This document shows, piece after piece, positions 17,388 through 26,587 of a DNA stretch of 46,484 nucleotides. Position numbers and translations under genes: made by a program. A model generated the notes under the pieces. It was not told the DNA's origin, made no database searches, and saw nothing but the letters and a program-made list of their open reading frames with translations. The DNA is taken from contig NZ_PGGV01000035.1 of assembly GCF_002798405.1 (NCBI RefSeq), forward strand, positions 1,417-47,900, given 5' to 3'. Position 1 is the first letter of the stretch; the number at the start of each line of letters is the position of its first letter. The stretch is from Glycomyces xiaoerkulensis (GTDB lineage Bacteria; Actinomycetota; Actinomycetes; Mycobacteriales; Micromonosporaceae).

Positions 17388-18412
17388 GACAGCGGAGCGG
17401 TGGAACCGCGGATGACCACCCGGCAGTCCATGGTCCGGACCCCGCGGGCGGGCTCGTCGTCGATGGCGTCGAACAGGGCCCGGGCGGCGGTGCGGCCGAG
17501 CTCCTCCAGGTTCATGTCCACGCTGGTCAACTGCGGGCGCGACCCGGTGGCCACGACCTCCCAGTTGTCGAAGCCCATCACCGCCACGTCCTCGGGCACC
17601 CGCCGGCCGCGATCCCGCAGCGTGTCGAGCACGCCGCGCGCCACCTGGTCGCTGCCGCACAGCACCGCGTCGACCTCCGGGCTCCGGTCGAGCAGGAGGC
17701 CCGCGGCGGCGCGCCCCCAGCCCTCCGTCCAGGTGCCGTAGGCGACCTCGCCGACCGGCTCGAGACCGGCCTCCTCGAGGGCGCCGGCCGCGCCGGCGAC
17801 GCGGTCGCGGGCGGCGCTGTAGTCGCGGTCGCCGCTGATGTGGGCGATCCTCGAGCGCCCGCAGGCGAGGAGGTGCTCGATCGCCATCCGGCCGGCGCCG
17901 ATGTTGTCGGGCACGATCGACAGGTCCCCGGCGGCCTCGGACGGCGCGTAGGCGTAGACGACCGGGACGTCGACCCCGTCGGCGAGTGCCGGCCGGGGAT
18001 CGGTGCTGCTGCCGACCACGATCAGGCCGTCGACCCGGCGGCTGACGAGCGCCTGGACGTGGTGGCGCTCGCGGATGGCGTCGCCGCGCGCGTCGCACAG
18101 GAACACCGAGACCTGCCCGGCGCCGAAGGCGTCCTCGGCGCCCATCAGGATCGGGAGGCTGAACCGGCCGACCAGGTCCGAAGTCAGCAGTCCCACCGTG
18201 CCGGAGCGGCCGGCCAGCAGGCTCTGGGCCAGCGAATTGGGGGAGAACGACAGTTGCGCGGCGGCCTCCAGCACCCGGGCCCGAGTCCGGGAGTGGACAT
18301 GGTCGCGGCCGTTGAGGGCCTTCGAGGCGGTGGCCACCGATACGCCCGCCAGCTTGGCCACATCGGACAGGGTTGCGGCGCGAGCGCCTCGCGAACCGGC
18401 TGGTCCGGCCAT
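17384..18412 (-). CDS. LacI-family transcriptional regulator
   Basis: The 342-aa protein has an N-terminal LacI helix-turn-helix (TLSDVAKLAGVSVATASKAL) and hinge. A periplasmic-binding-protein-like sensor domain follows, ending with MGFDNWEVV and LTSVDMNLEELGRTAA. The ATG at 18412 has GAGAGGGGG upstream; the frame to 18559 gives an unlikely N terminus. It is divergent from the GH127 gene and is expected to repress it until a sugar, probably arabinose-derived, binds. Confidence 0.92.
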   Translation of the reverse strand: MAGPAGSRGARAATLSDVAKLAGVSVATASKALNGRDHVHSRTRARVLEAAAQLSFSPNSLAQSLLAGRSGTVGLLTSDLVGRFSLPILMGAEDAFGAGQVSVFLCDARGDAIRERHHVQALVSRRVDGLIVVGSSTDPRPALADGVDVPVVYAYAPSEAAGDLSIVPDNIGAGRMAIEHLLACGRSRIAHISGDRDYSAARDRVAGAAGALEEAGLEPVGEVAYGTWTEGWGRAAAGLLLDRSPEVDAVLCGSDQVARGVLDTLRDRGRRVPEDVAVMGFDNWEVVATGSRPQLTSVDMNLEELGRTAARALFDAIDDEPARGVRTMDCRVVIRGSTAPLS

Positions 18413-18582
18413 CGCGTCCCCCTCTCGTCCCCATGCTCCCGCGCGCTTCCGGCGCCGTCGCGTCGACCATAGCCGAGGGCAGGAACGATCGCCGCACCGG
18501 ATTTCGGCGTCCCCGAGCCGGTCGGTGCCCTCGCATTGACACCGGGCGGACCGGAACATAACATTTCGGCGGCGCCAGCTCC

Positions 18583-18594
18583 GAAAACCTTTTC
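18583..18594. promoter_or_regulatory. Candidate LacI-type operator
   Basis: GAAAA, CC, TTTTC is a perfect 5+2+5 dyad. It lies 20 bp before the GH127 start in the intergenic region shared with the LacI gene. LacI-family sites usually have a central CG, so the CC centre weakens the call. Confidence 0.4.
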
Positions 18595-18614
18595 CGCCCG
18601 GGAGTCACCTCAAC

Positions 18615-20498
18615 ATGAACAAACCCGCACCCGTACAGCCGGTCCGCGGCGCACTGCGCCCGCTGGGGCTCGACGAAACCCGCCTCACCGGCGGCTACTG
18701 GGGCCGCCGCCAGCGCGTCAACGCCGAGACCACCATCCGGCACTGCCTGCACTGGCTGGAGGAACTGGGTTGGCTGGACAACTTCGACAAGGCCGCCGCC
18801 GGCGCGCCGTTCGAACGGTCCGGCCGCGAGTTCTCCGACTCCGAGATCTACAAGCTCGCTGAGGCCATGGCCTGGGAGATCGGCCGCACCGGCTCGGACG
18901 AACTCGAAGCGCGTTTCACCCGCCTCACCGAGCGGGTCGCCGCCGCCCAGCGGCCCGACGGGTACCTCAGCACCATGTTCGGCAGCCCCGGCCAGCGGCC
19001 CCGCTACTGCGACCTCGAATGGGGCCACGAACTGTACTGCTTCGGCCACCTCATCCAGGCCGCCGTCGCCCGCCTGCGCACCCGGGGCGAGGACGGCTTC
19101 GTCCGGGTCGCCCGCAGGGTCGCCGACCACGTCTGCGACACCTTCGGCCCCGGCGGCATCGAGCGGATCTGCGGCCACGCCGAGATCGAGGTCGCGCTGG
19201 CCGAATTCGCCCGGGCCACCGGTGAGCGGCGCTACCTGGACCAGGCGAAGCTGTTCATCGACCGGCACGGGCGCCACACGCTCGCCGAAGGCGGCTTCGG
19301 GCGCCACTACTACCAGGACGACGTGCCGATCCGCGAGGTCGAGGTGCTGCGCGGGCACGCGGTGCGGGCGTTCTACCTCGCCTCGGGAGCGGTGGACGTC
19401 GCCGTCGACACCGGGGACGAGGAACTGCTGGAAGCGCTGCGCCGCCAGTGGGACCGGACGCTGGCCAGGCGCACCCACATCACCGGCGGGCTGGGGTCGC
19501 AGTACACCGACGAGGCGATCGGCGAGGACTTCGCGCTGCCGCCGGACCGGGCCTACTCCGAGTCCTGCGCGAGTGTTGCCGCGGTCATGGCCGCCTGGCG
19601 GCTGCTCCTGGCGACCGGTGACGTGTCCTATGCGGACATGATCGAGCGGTCGGTGTGGAACGTCCTGGCCGGAGCGGTCGACCCCGGCGGCGAGGCGTTC
19701 TTCTACGCCAATCCGCTCCACCAGCGCACCGCCGACCCCGATCCCGTGGCCGGGGAGGTCTCGCACCGCGCCGCCGGCGGCCGCCGCGCCCCGTGGTTCG
19801 ACGTCTCCTGCTGCCCGACCAACCTGGCCCGGACGTTCGCCTCCCTGGCCGCCTATGTGGCGACCGTCGACGACGGCGGGCTCCAACTGCACCAGTACAT
19901 GCCCGCGAACGTGTCCACGCGCCTGCCCGGCGGCCCGATCGAGGTGTCGGTCGCGACCGAGTACCCCGACGACGGCGCGGTCGCCGTCACCGTCGACCGC
20001 AACGAGGCCGGGCCGTGGACGCTGCGCCTGCGGGTCCCGGCCTGGGCCGAGGGCGCGACGCTGACCGACCCGGACGGCCGGACCCGCCCGGTCGCCCCGG
20101 GGCGGGCCGACCTCACCCGCGACTTCGCCGCCGGCGACACCGTGCGGCTCGATCTGCCGGTCGCGCCCAGGTGGAGCCGGCCCGACCCGCGCATCGACGC
20201 CGTCCGCGGCTGCGCCGCGGTCGAACGCGGGCCGGTGGTGATGTGCGCCGAATCGGTGGACCTGCCCGGTGGCGCCGGCATCGCCGACCTCTCCGTCGAC
20301 ACCGGGCGCGCCCCGGCCGAGCGGGACGGCGCGGTCGCCGTCGCCGGTCATGTCCATCGCCGCCCCGACACCTGGCCCTACCGGGCGTCGCCGGGCCCCG
20401 AGCGGGATCGGGAGGCCGCCGAGATCCCCCTGATCCCGTTCCACCTGCGCGACACGCGCGGCCCGGCCGCGATGCGGGTTTGGCTCCCGGCTGAATGA
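18615..20498 (+). CDS. GH127 beta-L-arabinofuranosidase-like glycoside hydrolase
   Basis: The 627-aa protein is a full-length member of the DUF1680/GH127 family. It opens TRLTGGYWGRRQRVNAETTI and carries an (alpha/alpha)6-barrel core. The diagnostic VSCCPTNLAR motif provides adjacent Cys399 and Cys400, equivalent to the nucleophile/zinc cysteines of HypBA1-type enzymes. A beta-sandwich C terminus follows. No signal peptide is visible, so it acts in the cytoplasm on imported oligosaccharide. Control by the divergent LacI regulator is likely. Exact sugar specificity is not fixed by the sequence. Confidence 0.93.
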   Translation: MNKPAPVQPVRGALRPLGLDETRLTGGYWGRRQRVNAETTIRHCLHWLEELGWLDNFDKAAAGAPFERSGREFSDSEIYKLAEAMAWEIGRTGSDELEARFTRLTERVAAAQRPDGYLSTMFGSPGQRPRYCDLEWGHELYCFGHLIQAAVARLRTRGEDGFVRVARRVADHVCDTFGPGGIERICGHAEIEVALAEFARATGERRYLDQAKLFIDRHGRHTLAEGGFGRHYYQDDVPIREVEVLRGHAVRAFYLASGAVDVAVDTGDEELLEALRRQWDRTLARRTHITGGLGSQYTDEAIGEDFALPPDRAYSESCASVAAVMAAWRLLLATGDVSYADMIERSVWNVLAGAVDPGGEAFFYANPLHQRTADPDPVAGEVSHRAAGGRRAPWFDVSCCPTNLARTFASLAAYVATVDDGGLQLHQYMPANVSTRLPGGPIEVSVATEYPDDGAVAVTVDRNEAGPWTLRLRVPAWAEGATLTDPDGRTRPVAPGRADLTRDFAAGDTVRLDLPVAPRWSRPDPRIDAVRGCAAVERGPVVMCAESVDLPGGAGIADLSVDTGRAPAERDGAVAVAGHVHRRPDTWPYRASPGPERDREAAEIPLIPFHLRDTRGPAAMRVWLPAE

Positions 20499-20553
20499 GG
20501 CGGCGGCCCTAAGATGGTGGCCGTCCGGAGTAGCGGGGGAGCGAGGCGCGGGG

Positions 20554-21345
20554 ATGAGCGAACTGCTCGGGTTCCTGGGCACGGCCGAACGGGCCGTGGC
20601 CGCCGGTGTCGAGGTGATCGAGGCCGCCTCGGGCGGCGAACGGTCGATCAGCGGCAAGGGCGACCGCGACTTCGCCACCGACGTCGACTTCGCCGTCGAG
20701 GACGGCATCCGGGCGTTCCTGTCGGAGGCGACCCCGGAGATTCCGCTGCTGGGGGAGGAACGCGGCCGGAGCGGTGACTCCGGCTCGCCGTTCGAATGGG
20801 TGCTCGACCCGGTCGACGGCACGGTCAACTTCGCGCGCGGTTCGCCGATCCACGCGGTTTCGCTGGCCTTGACACGCGGCGGGACGCCCGTGGTCGGGGT
20901 GGTGGCGGCCCCGCAGAGCGGTGAGTGGTTCAGCGCGGCGGCCGGGTGCGGCGCGACCCTCGACGGCCGGACGCTCGCCCCGGCCGGCCCGGACCGGCTG
21001 GCGGACGCGGTGGTTTCCTTGGGCGACTTCGCGGTCGGGGCCGGCTCGGACGAGCGCAACGACGAGCGCCTCGCGCTTCTGCGGCGCTTGGTGCCGCAGG
21101 TCCAGCGGATCCGGATGATCGGCTCGGCCGCGCTCGACATGTGCTGGGTGGCCGCCGGCCGGTTGGACGCGACGTTCCACGACCGGATCAACCTGTGGGA
21201 CGTGGCCGCCGGCGCGGTCATCGTCCAGGAGGCGGGCGGGGCGGTCACCGACGGGCGGGGCCGCGCCTTCGGGGCGGGGTCGACCTCCGTCCTGGCCTGC
21301 GCCCCGGGCCTGCACGCTCCCTTGATCGACGCCGTCCGCCTTTGA
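20554..21345 (+). CDS. Inositol monophosphatase family protein
   Basis: The 263-aa enzyme has the metal-dependent phosphatase signatures: LLGEERG (Glu68/69), WVLDPVDGTVNFARG (Asp85, Asp88) and INLWDVAAGAVIVQEAGG (third Asp). Members hydrolyse inositol phosphate, histidinol phosphate or 3'-phosphoadenosine phosphate; the substrate here is undetermined. It starts 55 bp after the GH127 gene in the same direction. Confidence 0.93.
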   Translation: MSELLGFLGTAERAVAAGVEVIEAASGGERSISGKGDRDFATDVDFAVEDGIRAFLSEATPEIPLLGEERGRSGDSGSPFEWVLDPVDGTVNFARGSPIHAVSLALTRGGTPVVGVVAAPQSGEWFSAAAGCGATLDGRTLAPAGPDRLADAVVSLGDFAVGAGSDERNDERLALLRRLVPQVQRIRMIGSAALDMCWVAAGRLDATFHDRINLWDVAAGAVIVQEAGGAVTDGRGRAFGAGSTSVLACAPGLHAPLIDAVRL

Positions 21346-21541
21346 GGCGACGCCCCCGGACGCCCGCTTATGCCCGTATGGGCCCGCTGTGGCGCCCGAA
21401 CCATGACCGTTCGTAACACTTCCGCAACTTGAGTAGCGGTAATCGATATCCACCCTTGCCTCCAGGCCGAGAATGCCCTTCAATATTCACAGAAACGGGC
21501 GTGAACAGTCGCACCCGGGCGTCAATGGTCGAGGAGGATCG

Positions 21542-22303
21542 ATGTTCCCCGAGGAGAGACGGCAGCAACTGGTGGCTCGGGCCCGCGACGGCGGCAGCCT
21601 CGACGTCGCCTCCGTCTCCACGGACCTCGGCGTGGCGCCCGAGACCATCCGGCGCGACCTCAAGGTCCTCGAATCCCACGGACTGCTCCGCCGAGTGCAC
21701 GGCGGCGCGATCCCGGTCGAACGCCTCGGCTTCGAAGGCGAACTGGCCGCCCGCGCCGGCACCATGGCCGCCGAGCGCCGCCGCATCGCCGGGGCCGCGC
21801 TCGGACTGCTCGACGACGCCGAATCGATCTTCGTCGACGAAGGCGCCACCGCGCAGCTCCTGGCCGAGTCCATCCCGCGCGACCGCACGCTGACCGTGGT
21901 CACCTCGGCGCTCCAGACCGGCGGCATCCTCGCGGCGATGGACAACGTCAACCTGCTGATGATCGGCGGCCGCATCCGCAGGCGCACGCTCGGCGCGGTC
22001 GACCACTGGGCCACCAGGATGCTCGGGGACATGGTGATCGACCTGTGCTTCCTCGGCACCAACGGCATTACACCCGAGCACGGTCTGACGACGCCCGATC
22101 CGGCGGTGGCCGCCGTCAAGAGCGCGGCCCTGGCGGCCTCGCTGCGGCGAGTGCTCATCGCCGACCACACCAAGTTCGGCGTCGATTCGTTCTGCCGCTT
22201 CGCGAACGTCGAGGATTTCGAGGTCCTGGTGACCGACTCCGGGCTGTCCGCCGAGGCGGCGGCGCCGTACCTCGCGACCGGCGCGCGCCTCATTCGCGCT
22301 TGA
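21542..22303 (+). CDS. DeoR-family transcriptional regulator
   Basis: The 253-aa protein has a DeoR helix-turn-helix at residues about 4-55 (VSTDLGVAPETIRRDLKVLE, HGGAIPVE). A sugar-phosphate-binding domain follows (VDEGATAQLLAE, IGGRIRRRTLG, GTNGITPEHGLTTPD, ADHTKFGVDSF). GGAGG lies just before the ATG at 21542. It is 36 bp from the dehydrogenase gene and probably controls it, with a phosphorylated sugar or polyol as inducer. Confidence 0.93.
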   Translation: MFPEERRQQLVARARDGGSLDVASVSTDLGVAPETIRRDLKVLESHGLLRRVHGGAIPVERLGFEGELAARAGTMAAERRRIAGAALGLLDDAESIFVDEGATAQLLAESIPRDRTLTVVTSALQTGGILAAMDNVNLLMIGGRIRRRTLGAVDHWATRMLGDMVIDLCFLGTNGITPEHGLTTPDPAVAAVKSAALAASLRRVLIADHTKFGVDSFCRFANVEDFEVLVTDSGLSAEAAAPYLATGARLIRA

Positions 22304-22339
22304 GACTGCACGTCCACGACCGCTCCGACTGGAGGAAAT

Positions 22340-23464
22340 ATGAAAGCCGCACTGGTCAGCGCTCCGGGCAAAGTGGAGGTCGTCGAGGTGCCCGATCCGG
22401 CCCCCGCACGCGACGAGGTGGTCGTCGCGGTCGCCGCATGCGGCATCTGCCGGACCGACCTGCTCCTCGTGGACGACCACTCGGTCTCCGATCCTCCGAT
22501 CGTCCCCGGCCACGAGTTCGCCGGGGAGGTCGTCGCGGTCGGCGCCGACGTCACCGCCCCGCGCGTCGGCGAGCAGGTGGCCGTCGACCCCACCACCCGC
22601 TGCGGTTCGTGCCACGACTGCCGCCGCGGGCGCGGGAATCTGTGCGAGCACCGGACCGTATCGGGCCTCACCCGCGACGGCGGCGCGGCCGAGTACGCGA
22701 CGGCCCCGGCCCGGAACTGCGCGGTACTGCCCGAGTCGGTCGACCCGGCGGACGCGGCCCTGGTGGAGCCGCTCGCGCTCGCCGTCCGCGGCTTCGAGGC
22801 GCTGCCGCGCCGCCAGGGAGACCACTACCTCGTGTACGGCGCGGGGACCACGGGCCTGCTCATGGCCGAGTTGGCCGGGCACGCCGGCGCCGCCTCGGTA
22901 TCGGTGGTCGATCCCGGCGCCGAAGCCCGGGCGGCCGCCCGCGAGCTCGGGTGCGTCGCCGCCGCCGGAGCCGCCGATCTGGACGGACCGCGAGGCTGGG
23001 ACGTCGTCATCGACTGCACCGGTGCGTCGGCCGCCATCCACGACGGATTGGCCCGGGTCGGCCGGGGCGGCACCTTCCTCCAGTTCGGATCCTCGGCGCA
23101 CGACGTCAGCGTCGAGATCGAGCCGTATCGGATCCGGGACCGGGAGATCACCATCACCGGTTCGATCGGGGTTCTGGACGGTTTCGATCGGGCTGCCGAG
23201 CTGTTCGGATCCGGCCTGGTCCGCGCCGAGGTGCTCACCAGCCACATCTACCCGCTCGACCGGTACGCTGCGGCGATGGCCGCATTCCGGTCCGGCGGGG
23301 TCCGCAGGGCGCACCTCGCGCCGGCTGTCCCGGACCTGCGCGGCCGGGACGTCCCGGCCGCGGAATCGCGAACGGCATCGAGTGCCCCCGGGTCGTCGAC
23401 GATCTGGGGCTATGAGCTCGAGCGCGCCCGCCGGTCCGGACGCGAAGTGCGCCTACTGGGGTAA
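22340..23464 (+). CDS. Zinc-dependent alcohol/polyol dehydrogenase (MDR family)
   Basis: The 374-aa protein has the catalytic-zinc residues (Cys37 in GICRTD, His58-Glu59 in VPGHEFAG) and the structural-zinc cysteines 88, 91, 94 and 102. The Rossmann motif YGAGTTGLLMAELA binds NAD(P). It resembles sorbitol/threonine-dehydrogenase-type enzymes. After RSGGVRRAHLAPAVP the last about 45 residues are low-complexity and unlike the family, which normally ends near this point. This may be a late frameshift that extended the tail. It forms an operon with the DeoR gene. Confidence 0.9.
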   Translation: MKAALVSAPGKVEVVEVPDPAPARDEVVVAVAACGICRTDLLLVDDHSVSDPPIVPGHEFAGEVVAVGADVTAPRVGEQVAVDPTTRCGSCHDCRRGRGNLCEHRTVSGLTRDGGAAEYATAPARNCAVLPESVDPADAALVEPLALAVRGFEALPRRQGDHYLVYGAGTTGLLMAELAGHAGAASVSVVDPGAEARAAARELGCVAAAGAADLDGPRGWDVVIDCTGASAAIHDGLARVGRGGTFLQFGSSAHDVSVEIEPYRIRDREITITGSIGVLDGFDRAAELFGSGLVRAEVLTSHIYPLDRYAAAMAAFRSGGVRRAHLAPAVPDLRGRDVPAAESRTASSAPGSSTIWGYELERARRSGREVRLLG

Positions 23465-23546
23465 GGCCCGCCGCGGGCTCCGGTCCCGGTGCCCGAATGC
23501 GAACGCTGCGGAGCCGGCCACCGCCTCGCGGCGGGTACCCGACCGA

Positions 23547-24014
23547 TCAGGAAGTCTCGGCCGCGTGGGCGTTGATCCGCTCCATGACGCGTTCGAGGAC
23601 GTCGAGCTCGTCGGGTTCGATCAAGCTGAAGAAGTGGCGCCGGACCGCGGCGGCGTGGTTCGGCGCCGCGGTGGCCATGACCTGCTCCCCATGCGTGGTG
23701 AGCGTCACGACTTGACCGCGCCCGTCCTCGGCGGCCTCGCGCCGCTCGACGAGCCCGCGCCCGGCCATGCGGGCGACATGCTTGGACAGTCGCGCCTTGT
23801 CCCATCCGATCGCGGCCGCCAGATCGCGTGCGCGCATCTCGCGACCGGGTACCCCGTCGAGGCGGGCGAGGACTTCGAAGTCGCTGACGGACAGTCCGTC
23901 GCGGGCGAGCCCGCGGGCGAGTGCGGCCTCCAGGTCGCGCCGCATGGCGACAAAGGCCGACCAGGCGCGCCGCTCGCGTTCGTCGAGAGATTCCGATGGA
24001 TCCACGGGCGTCAT
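23547..24014 (-). CDS. MarR-family transcriptional regulator
   Basis: The 155-aa protein has the MarR winged helix: LSVSDFEVLARL, RARDLAAAIGWDKARLSKHV, and the wing RREAAEDGRGQVVTLTTHGE. The frame runs far upstream to 24692, but the ATG at 24014 gives a normal length. It is divergent from DoxX, and two near-identical palindromic sites fill the shared promoter region, so it is probably autoregulated and controls the DoxX-monooxygenase operon. Confidence 0.92.
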   Translation of the reverse strand: MTPVDPSESLDERERRAWSAFVAMRRDLEAALARGLARDGLSVSDFEVLARLDGVPGREMRARDLAAAIGWDKARLSKHVARMAGRGLVERREAAEDGRGQVVTLTTHGEQVMATAAPNHAAAVRRHFFSLIEPDELDVLERVMERINAHAAETS

Positions 24015-24024
24015 CCTACCAAGG

Positions 24025-24073
24025 TAGTTGTCATGGAAACCAAGTTGTGTTCTAATGGTTGCCATGGAAACTA
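24025..24073. promoter_or_regulatory. Two MarR-type operators in a divergent promoter
   Basis: The sites are TAGTTGTCATGGAAACCA (24025-24042) and TGGTTGCCATGGAAACTA (24056-24073). They match at 15 of 18 positions, each is a dyad centred on CATG, and they are 31 bp apart (three helical turns). A TATATT at 24072-24077 could be the -10 of the rightward promoter, overlapping the second site. A separate dyad, CTACC AA GGTAG (24016-24027), abuts the marR start. Confidence 0.8.
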
Positions 24074-24101
24074 TATTCTCCGCATCGGCGAAAGGATCCC
24101 G

Positions 24102-24479
24102 ATGAACACCGCCCTCTGGACCGCGGCCTCCGTACTGGCCGCGCTGTTCGCCGTCGTCGGCCTGATGAAGGTCGCCCGCCCCAAGGCCGCACTCGCCGAA
24201 CGCGAAGGCATGGGCTGGGTCGAGGACTTTCCGGGACCGGCCGTCAAGACCATCGGCGCGCTCGAAGCGGCCGGCGCGGCCGGTCTCGTGCTGCCGGCCC
24301 TGCTCGACATCGTGCCCGCTCTCACCGCTTGGGCCGCCTCCGGTATCGCGGCCCTCATGGCCGGGGCCGCCATCGTCCACCTGCGCCGCGGCGAGCCGCG
24401 AACGATCTCGGTCAACCTCGTCCTGCTGACGTCGGCCGCCTTCGTCGCCTGGGGCCGCCTCGGCCCCTACCCGCTCTGA
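24102..24479 (+). CDS. DoxX-family membrane protein
   Basis: The 125-aa protein has four predicted transmembrane helices and a DoxX-like layout (LAALFAVVGLMKVARPKAAL, then FPGPAVKTIGALEAAGAAGL). DoxX-like proteins are small membrane proteins often linked to redox or quinone metabolism; the function is not settled. GAAAGGATC precedes the ATG. It is 15 bp before the FAD monooxygenase and under the MarR sites. Confidence 0.85.
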   Translation: MNTALWTAASVLAALFAVVGLMKVARPKAALAEREGMGWVEDFPGPAVKTIGALEAAGAAGLVLPALLDIVPALTAWAASGIAALMAGAAIVHLRRGEPRTISVNLVLLTSAAFVAWGRLGPYPL

Positions 24480-24494
24480 TCGGAAGGAAACACC

Positions 24495-25916
24495 ATGACG
24501 TCCATCATCGTCGTCGGCGCCGGACCCACCGGACTCCTGCTGGCCGGCGACCTCGCCGAGGCCGGGCTCGAGGTCACCGTCCTCGACAAGCGCCCGGCGG
24601 GCCGCTCGAACCTCTCGCGGGCCTTCGGGGTCCACGCCCGCACCATGGAGGTGTTCGACATGCGCGGCCTCGCCGGGGAACTCCTGTCCCACACCTCCTA
24701 CAAAATGGACAAAGTCGCCGCGTTCGGCAACGCCGAACTCGACCTGTCACGGCTGCCGACCGCCTTCCCGTACGTCCTGATCTGTTCGCAGACCCACGTC
24801 GAGCGGGTACTGACCGAGCGGCTCCACCGGCTCGGCGTCGCGATCCGCCACGACACCGAGGTCACCGCGCTGGCCCAGGACGGCGACGGCGTCGACCTGA
24901 CCGCGGCCGGTCCCGGAGGCGAGACCGTCCGGCTCCGCGCCGACTACGTCGCAGGCTGCGACGGCGTCCACTCCACCGTCCGCGACCTGGTCGGCCTGCC
25001 GTTCCCGGGCGGCCCGGTGATGGAGGGGATCATGCTCGCCGACGTCGAGCTGACCGACCCGCCGGCGAAACCGGTCGTCCGCACCAACCGGCACGGATTC
25101 GCCTTCATCGCCCCCTTCGGCGACGGCTACTGGCGGATCACCGCCTGGAGCCGAGCCGATCAGGCGGCCGACGACGCCCCGCTGCGGCTGGAGCAGATCG
25201 CCGCCGCCGCAAGGCAGGCCTTCGGCACCGACTACGGAATGCACGCGCCGCGCTGGATCTCCCGCTTCCACTCCGACGAGCGCCAGGTCCCCGAATACCG
25301 GGTCGGCCGCGTCCTGCTCGCCGGGGACGCCGCCCACTGCCACACGCCCGTCGGAGGCCAGGGCATGAACACCGGACTGCAGGACGCCGCCAACCTGTCC
25401 TGGCGGCTCGCCTCGGTAGCCCGCGGCGCCGACCCCGCCGTGCTCGAGCACTACCACGCCGACCGGCACCCGGTCGGGGCGGCGGTGCTGAAGTCCAGCG
25501 GGCGCATGGCCCGCATCGCGACCGCGCGCTCCCGGACGGCCGTCGCCGTGCGCGACGCCGTGGCACCGATGATCCTGGCCTCGGCCGCCGTCACCAGAAG
25601 AGCGACCATGCAGGTCTCCGGACTCGGCATCGCCTACGGCCGGCTCCGCGGCGAGGATCGGATCGTGGGCACCCGCGTGCCCGACCGGCGCTTCGACGAC
25701 GGGACCCGCCTGTTCGAGCACCTGCGGGCAGGCCGGTTCGCACTCCTCGGGGCCGCCGCGGTTCCCGGATGGGACGACCGCGTGGACTTCCTGCCCGGGG
25801 AGGACGGGCGGGCTCTCCTCGTCCGGCCCGACGGCCACGCCGCCTGGTCCGGTCCGCCCGAGCGCAGCGCGATCGAGTCGGCGCTGCGGACCTGGTGCGG
25901 CGATCCCGCCTCCTAG
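24495..25916 (+). CDS. FAD-dependent aromatic monooxygenase (PheA/TfdB/Rox-like)
   Basis: The 473-aa class A flavoprotein hydroxylase has the dinucleotide motif VVGAGPTGLLLAGDLA at its N terminus, the DG motif GCDGVHSTVRDL, and the GD motif LLAGDAAHCHTPVGGQGM. It hydroxylates an aromatic or polyketide substrate with NAD(P)H and oxygen; rifampicin- or phenol-type substrates are possible. It forms an operon with DoxX under MarR control, a layout typical of aromatic or antibiotic detoxification. Confidence 0.92.
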   Translation: MTSIIVVGAGPTGLLLAGDLAEAGLEVTVLDKRPAGRSNLSRAFGVHARTMEVFDMRGLAGELLSHTSYKMDKVAAFGNAELDLSRLPTAFPYVLICSQTHVERVLTERLHRLGVAIRHDTEVTALAQDGDGVDLTAAGPGGETVRLRADYVAGCDGVHSTVRDLVGLPFPGGPVMEGIMLADVELTDPPAKPVVRTNRHGFAFIAPFGDGYWRITAWSRADQAADDAPLRLEQIAAAARQAFGTDYGMHAPRWISRFHSDERQVPEYRVGRVLLAGDAAHCHTPVGGQGMNTGLQDAANLSWRLASVARGADPAVLEHYHADRHPVGAAVLKSSGRMARIATARSRTAVAVRDAVAPMILASAAVTRRATMQVSGLGIAYGRLRGEDRIVGTRVPDRRFDDGTRLFEHLRAGRFALLGAAAVPGWDDRVDFLPGEDGRALLVRPDGHAAWSGPPERSAIESALRTWCGDPAS

Positions 25917-25927
25917 CCCCGGTTTCG

Positions 25928-26587
25928 TCAGACCGGTCCCCACGCCCGGAGGACGTCCAGGGCACCGGCGGCCCGGCCGTGGCCGAAGTACCACTGCGTC
26001 GCCCCGGTCTGGAGCACCTTGCGGACCGACGGGGCGATCCGCTCGCGCTCCTGGGCCAGGAACGGCGGCCTCGGCCGGGCGCCGAGCATGCCTCCGGCCA
26101 AGAGGTCGCCGACGAACGCCGCTCCGGACTCGCGGTGGACGAAGGCGGTCGACCCCGGCGTGTGGCCCGGGACGTGGACGCAGTCGAGGCCGATGCCGAA
26201 CTCGTCGAGGACGGCGCCGTCGTCGAGCAGCAGGTCGGGGACCACGGGCGGGTAGTCGCGCGTCATGGCCCTGTCGAGCAGTGCACCGAAGGGACGCAGC
26301 GGTTCGTAGAAGCGGCTGTCTCCGCGGCCCGCCCAGTCGCGCTCGGCCCGGCCCACCGCGACCGGGGCCCGCAGCAGGCGGCTCAGAGCGGAGGCCCCGC
26401 CGATGTGGTCGGGGTGGCAGTGCGTGACCGCGATCAGGGAGACCTCCTCGATGCCCGCGCGGCGCAGCGCGCGCACGACCGCGGCCTCCTTTCCGGCCGG
26501 ACCGGTGTCGACGAGGGCGGTCCCGGCCGGCCCGTGCACCGCGTAGAGCGTCGCCTGGGTGAAGCGGATCGGGATCACGGTGCTCAT
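25928..26587 (-). CDS. MBL-fold metallo-hydrolase
   Basis: The 219-aa protein has the beta-lactamase-fold metal motif THCHPDHIGG (His56, His58, Asp60, His61), a later GHTPGSTAF and a C-terminal FGHGRA. The substrate could be a thioester, lactone or other ester. Its ATG overlaps the TGA of the upstream monooxygenase (ATGA), so the two are translationally coupled. It converges on the other monooxygenase with an 11-bp gap. Confidence 0.9.
   Translation of the reverse strand: MSTVIPIRFTQATLYAVHGPAGTALVDTGPAGKEAAVVRALRRAGIEEVSLIAVTHCHPDHIGGASALSRLLRAPVAVGRAERDWAGRGDSRFYEPLRPFGALLDRAMTRDYPPVVPDLLLDDGAVLDEFGIGLDCVHVPGHTPGSTAFVHRESGAAFVGDLLAGGMLGARPRPPFLAQERERIAPSVRKVLQTGATQWYFGHGRAAGALDVLRAWGPV

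Noticed and set aside
16629..21419. A 1596-codon open frame on the reverse strand
   Set aside because: It is a high-GC shadow running antisense to tag, the GH127 gene and the phosphatase gene and through lacI; its translation is low-complexity and matches no family.
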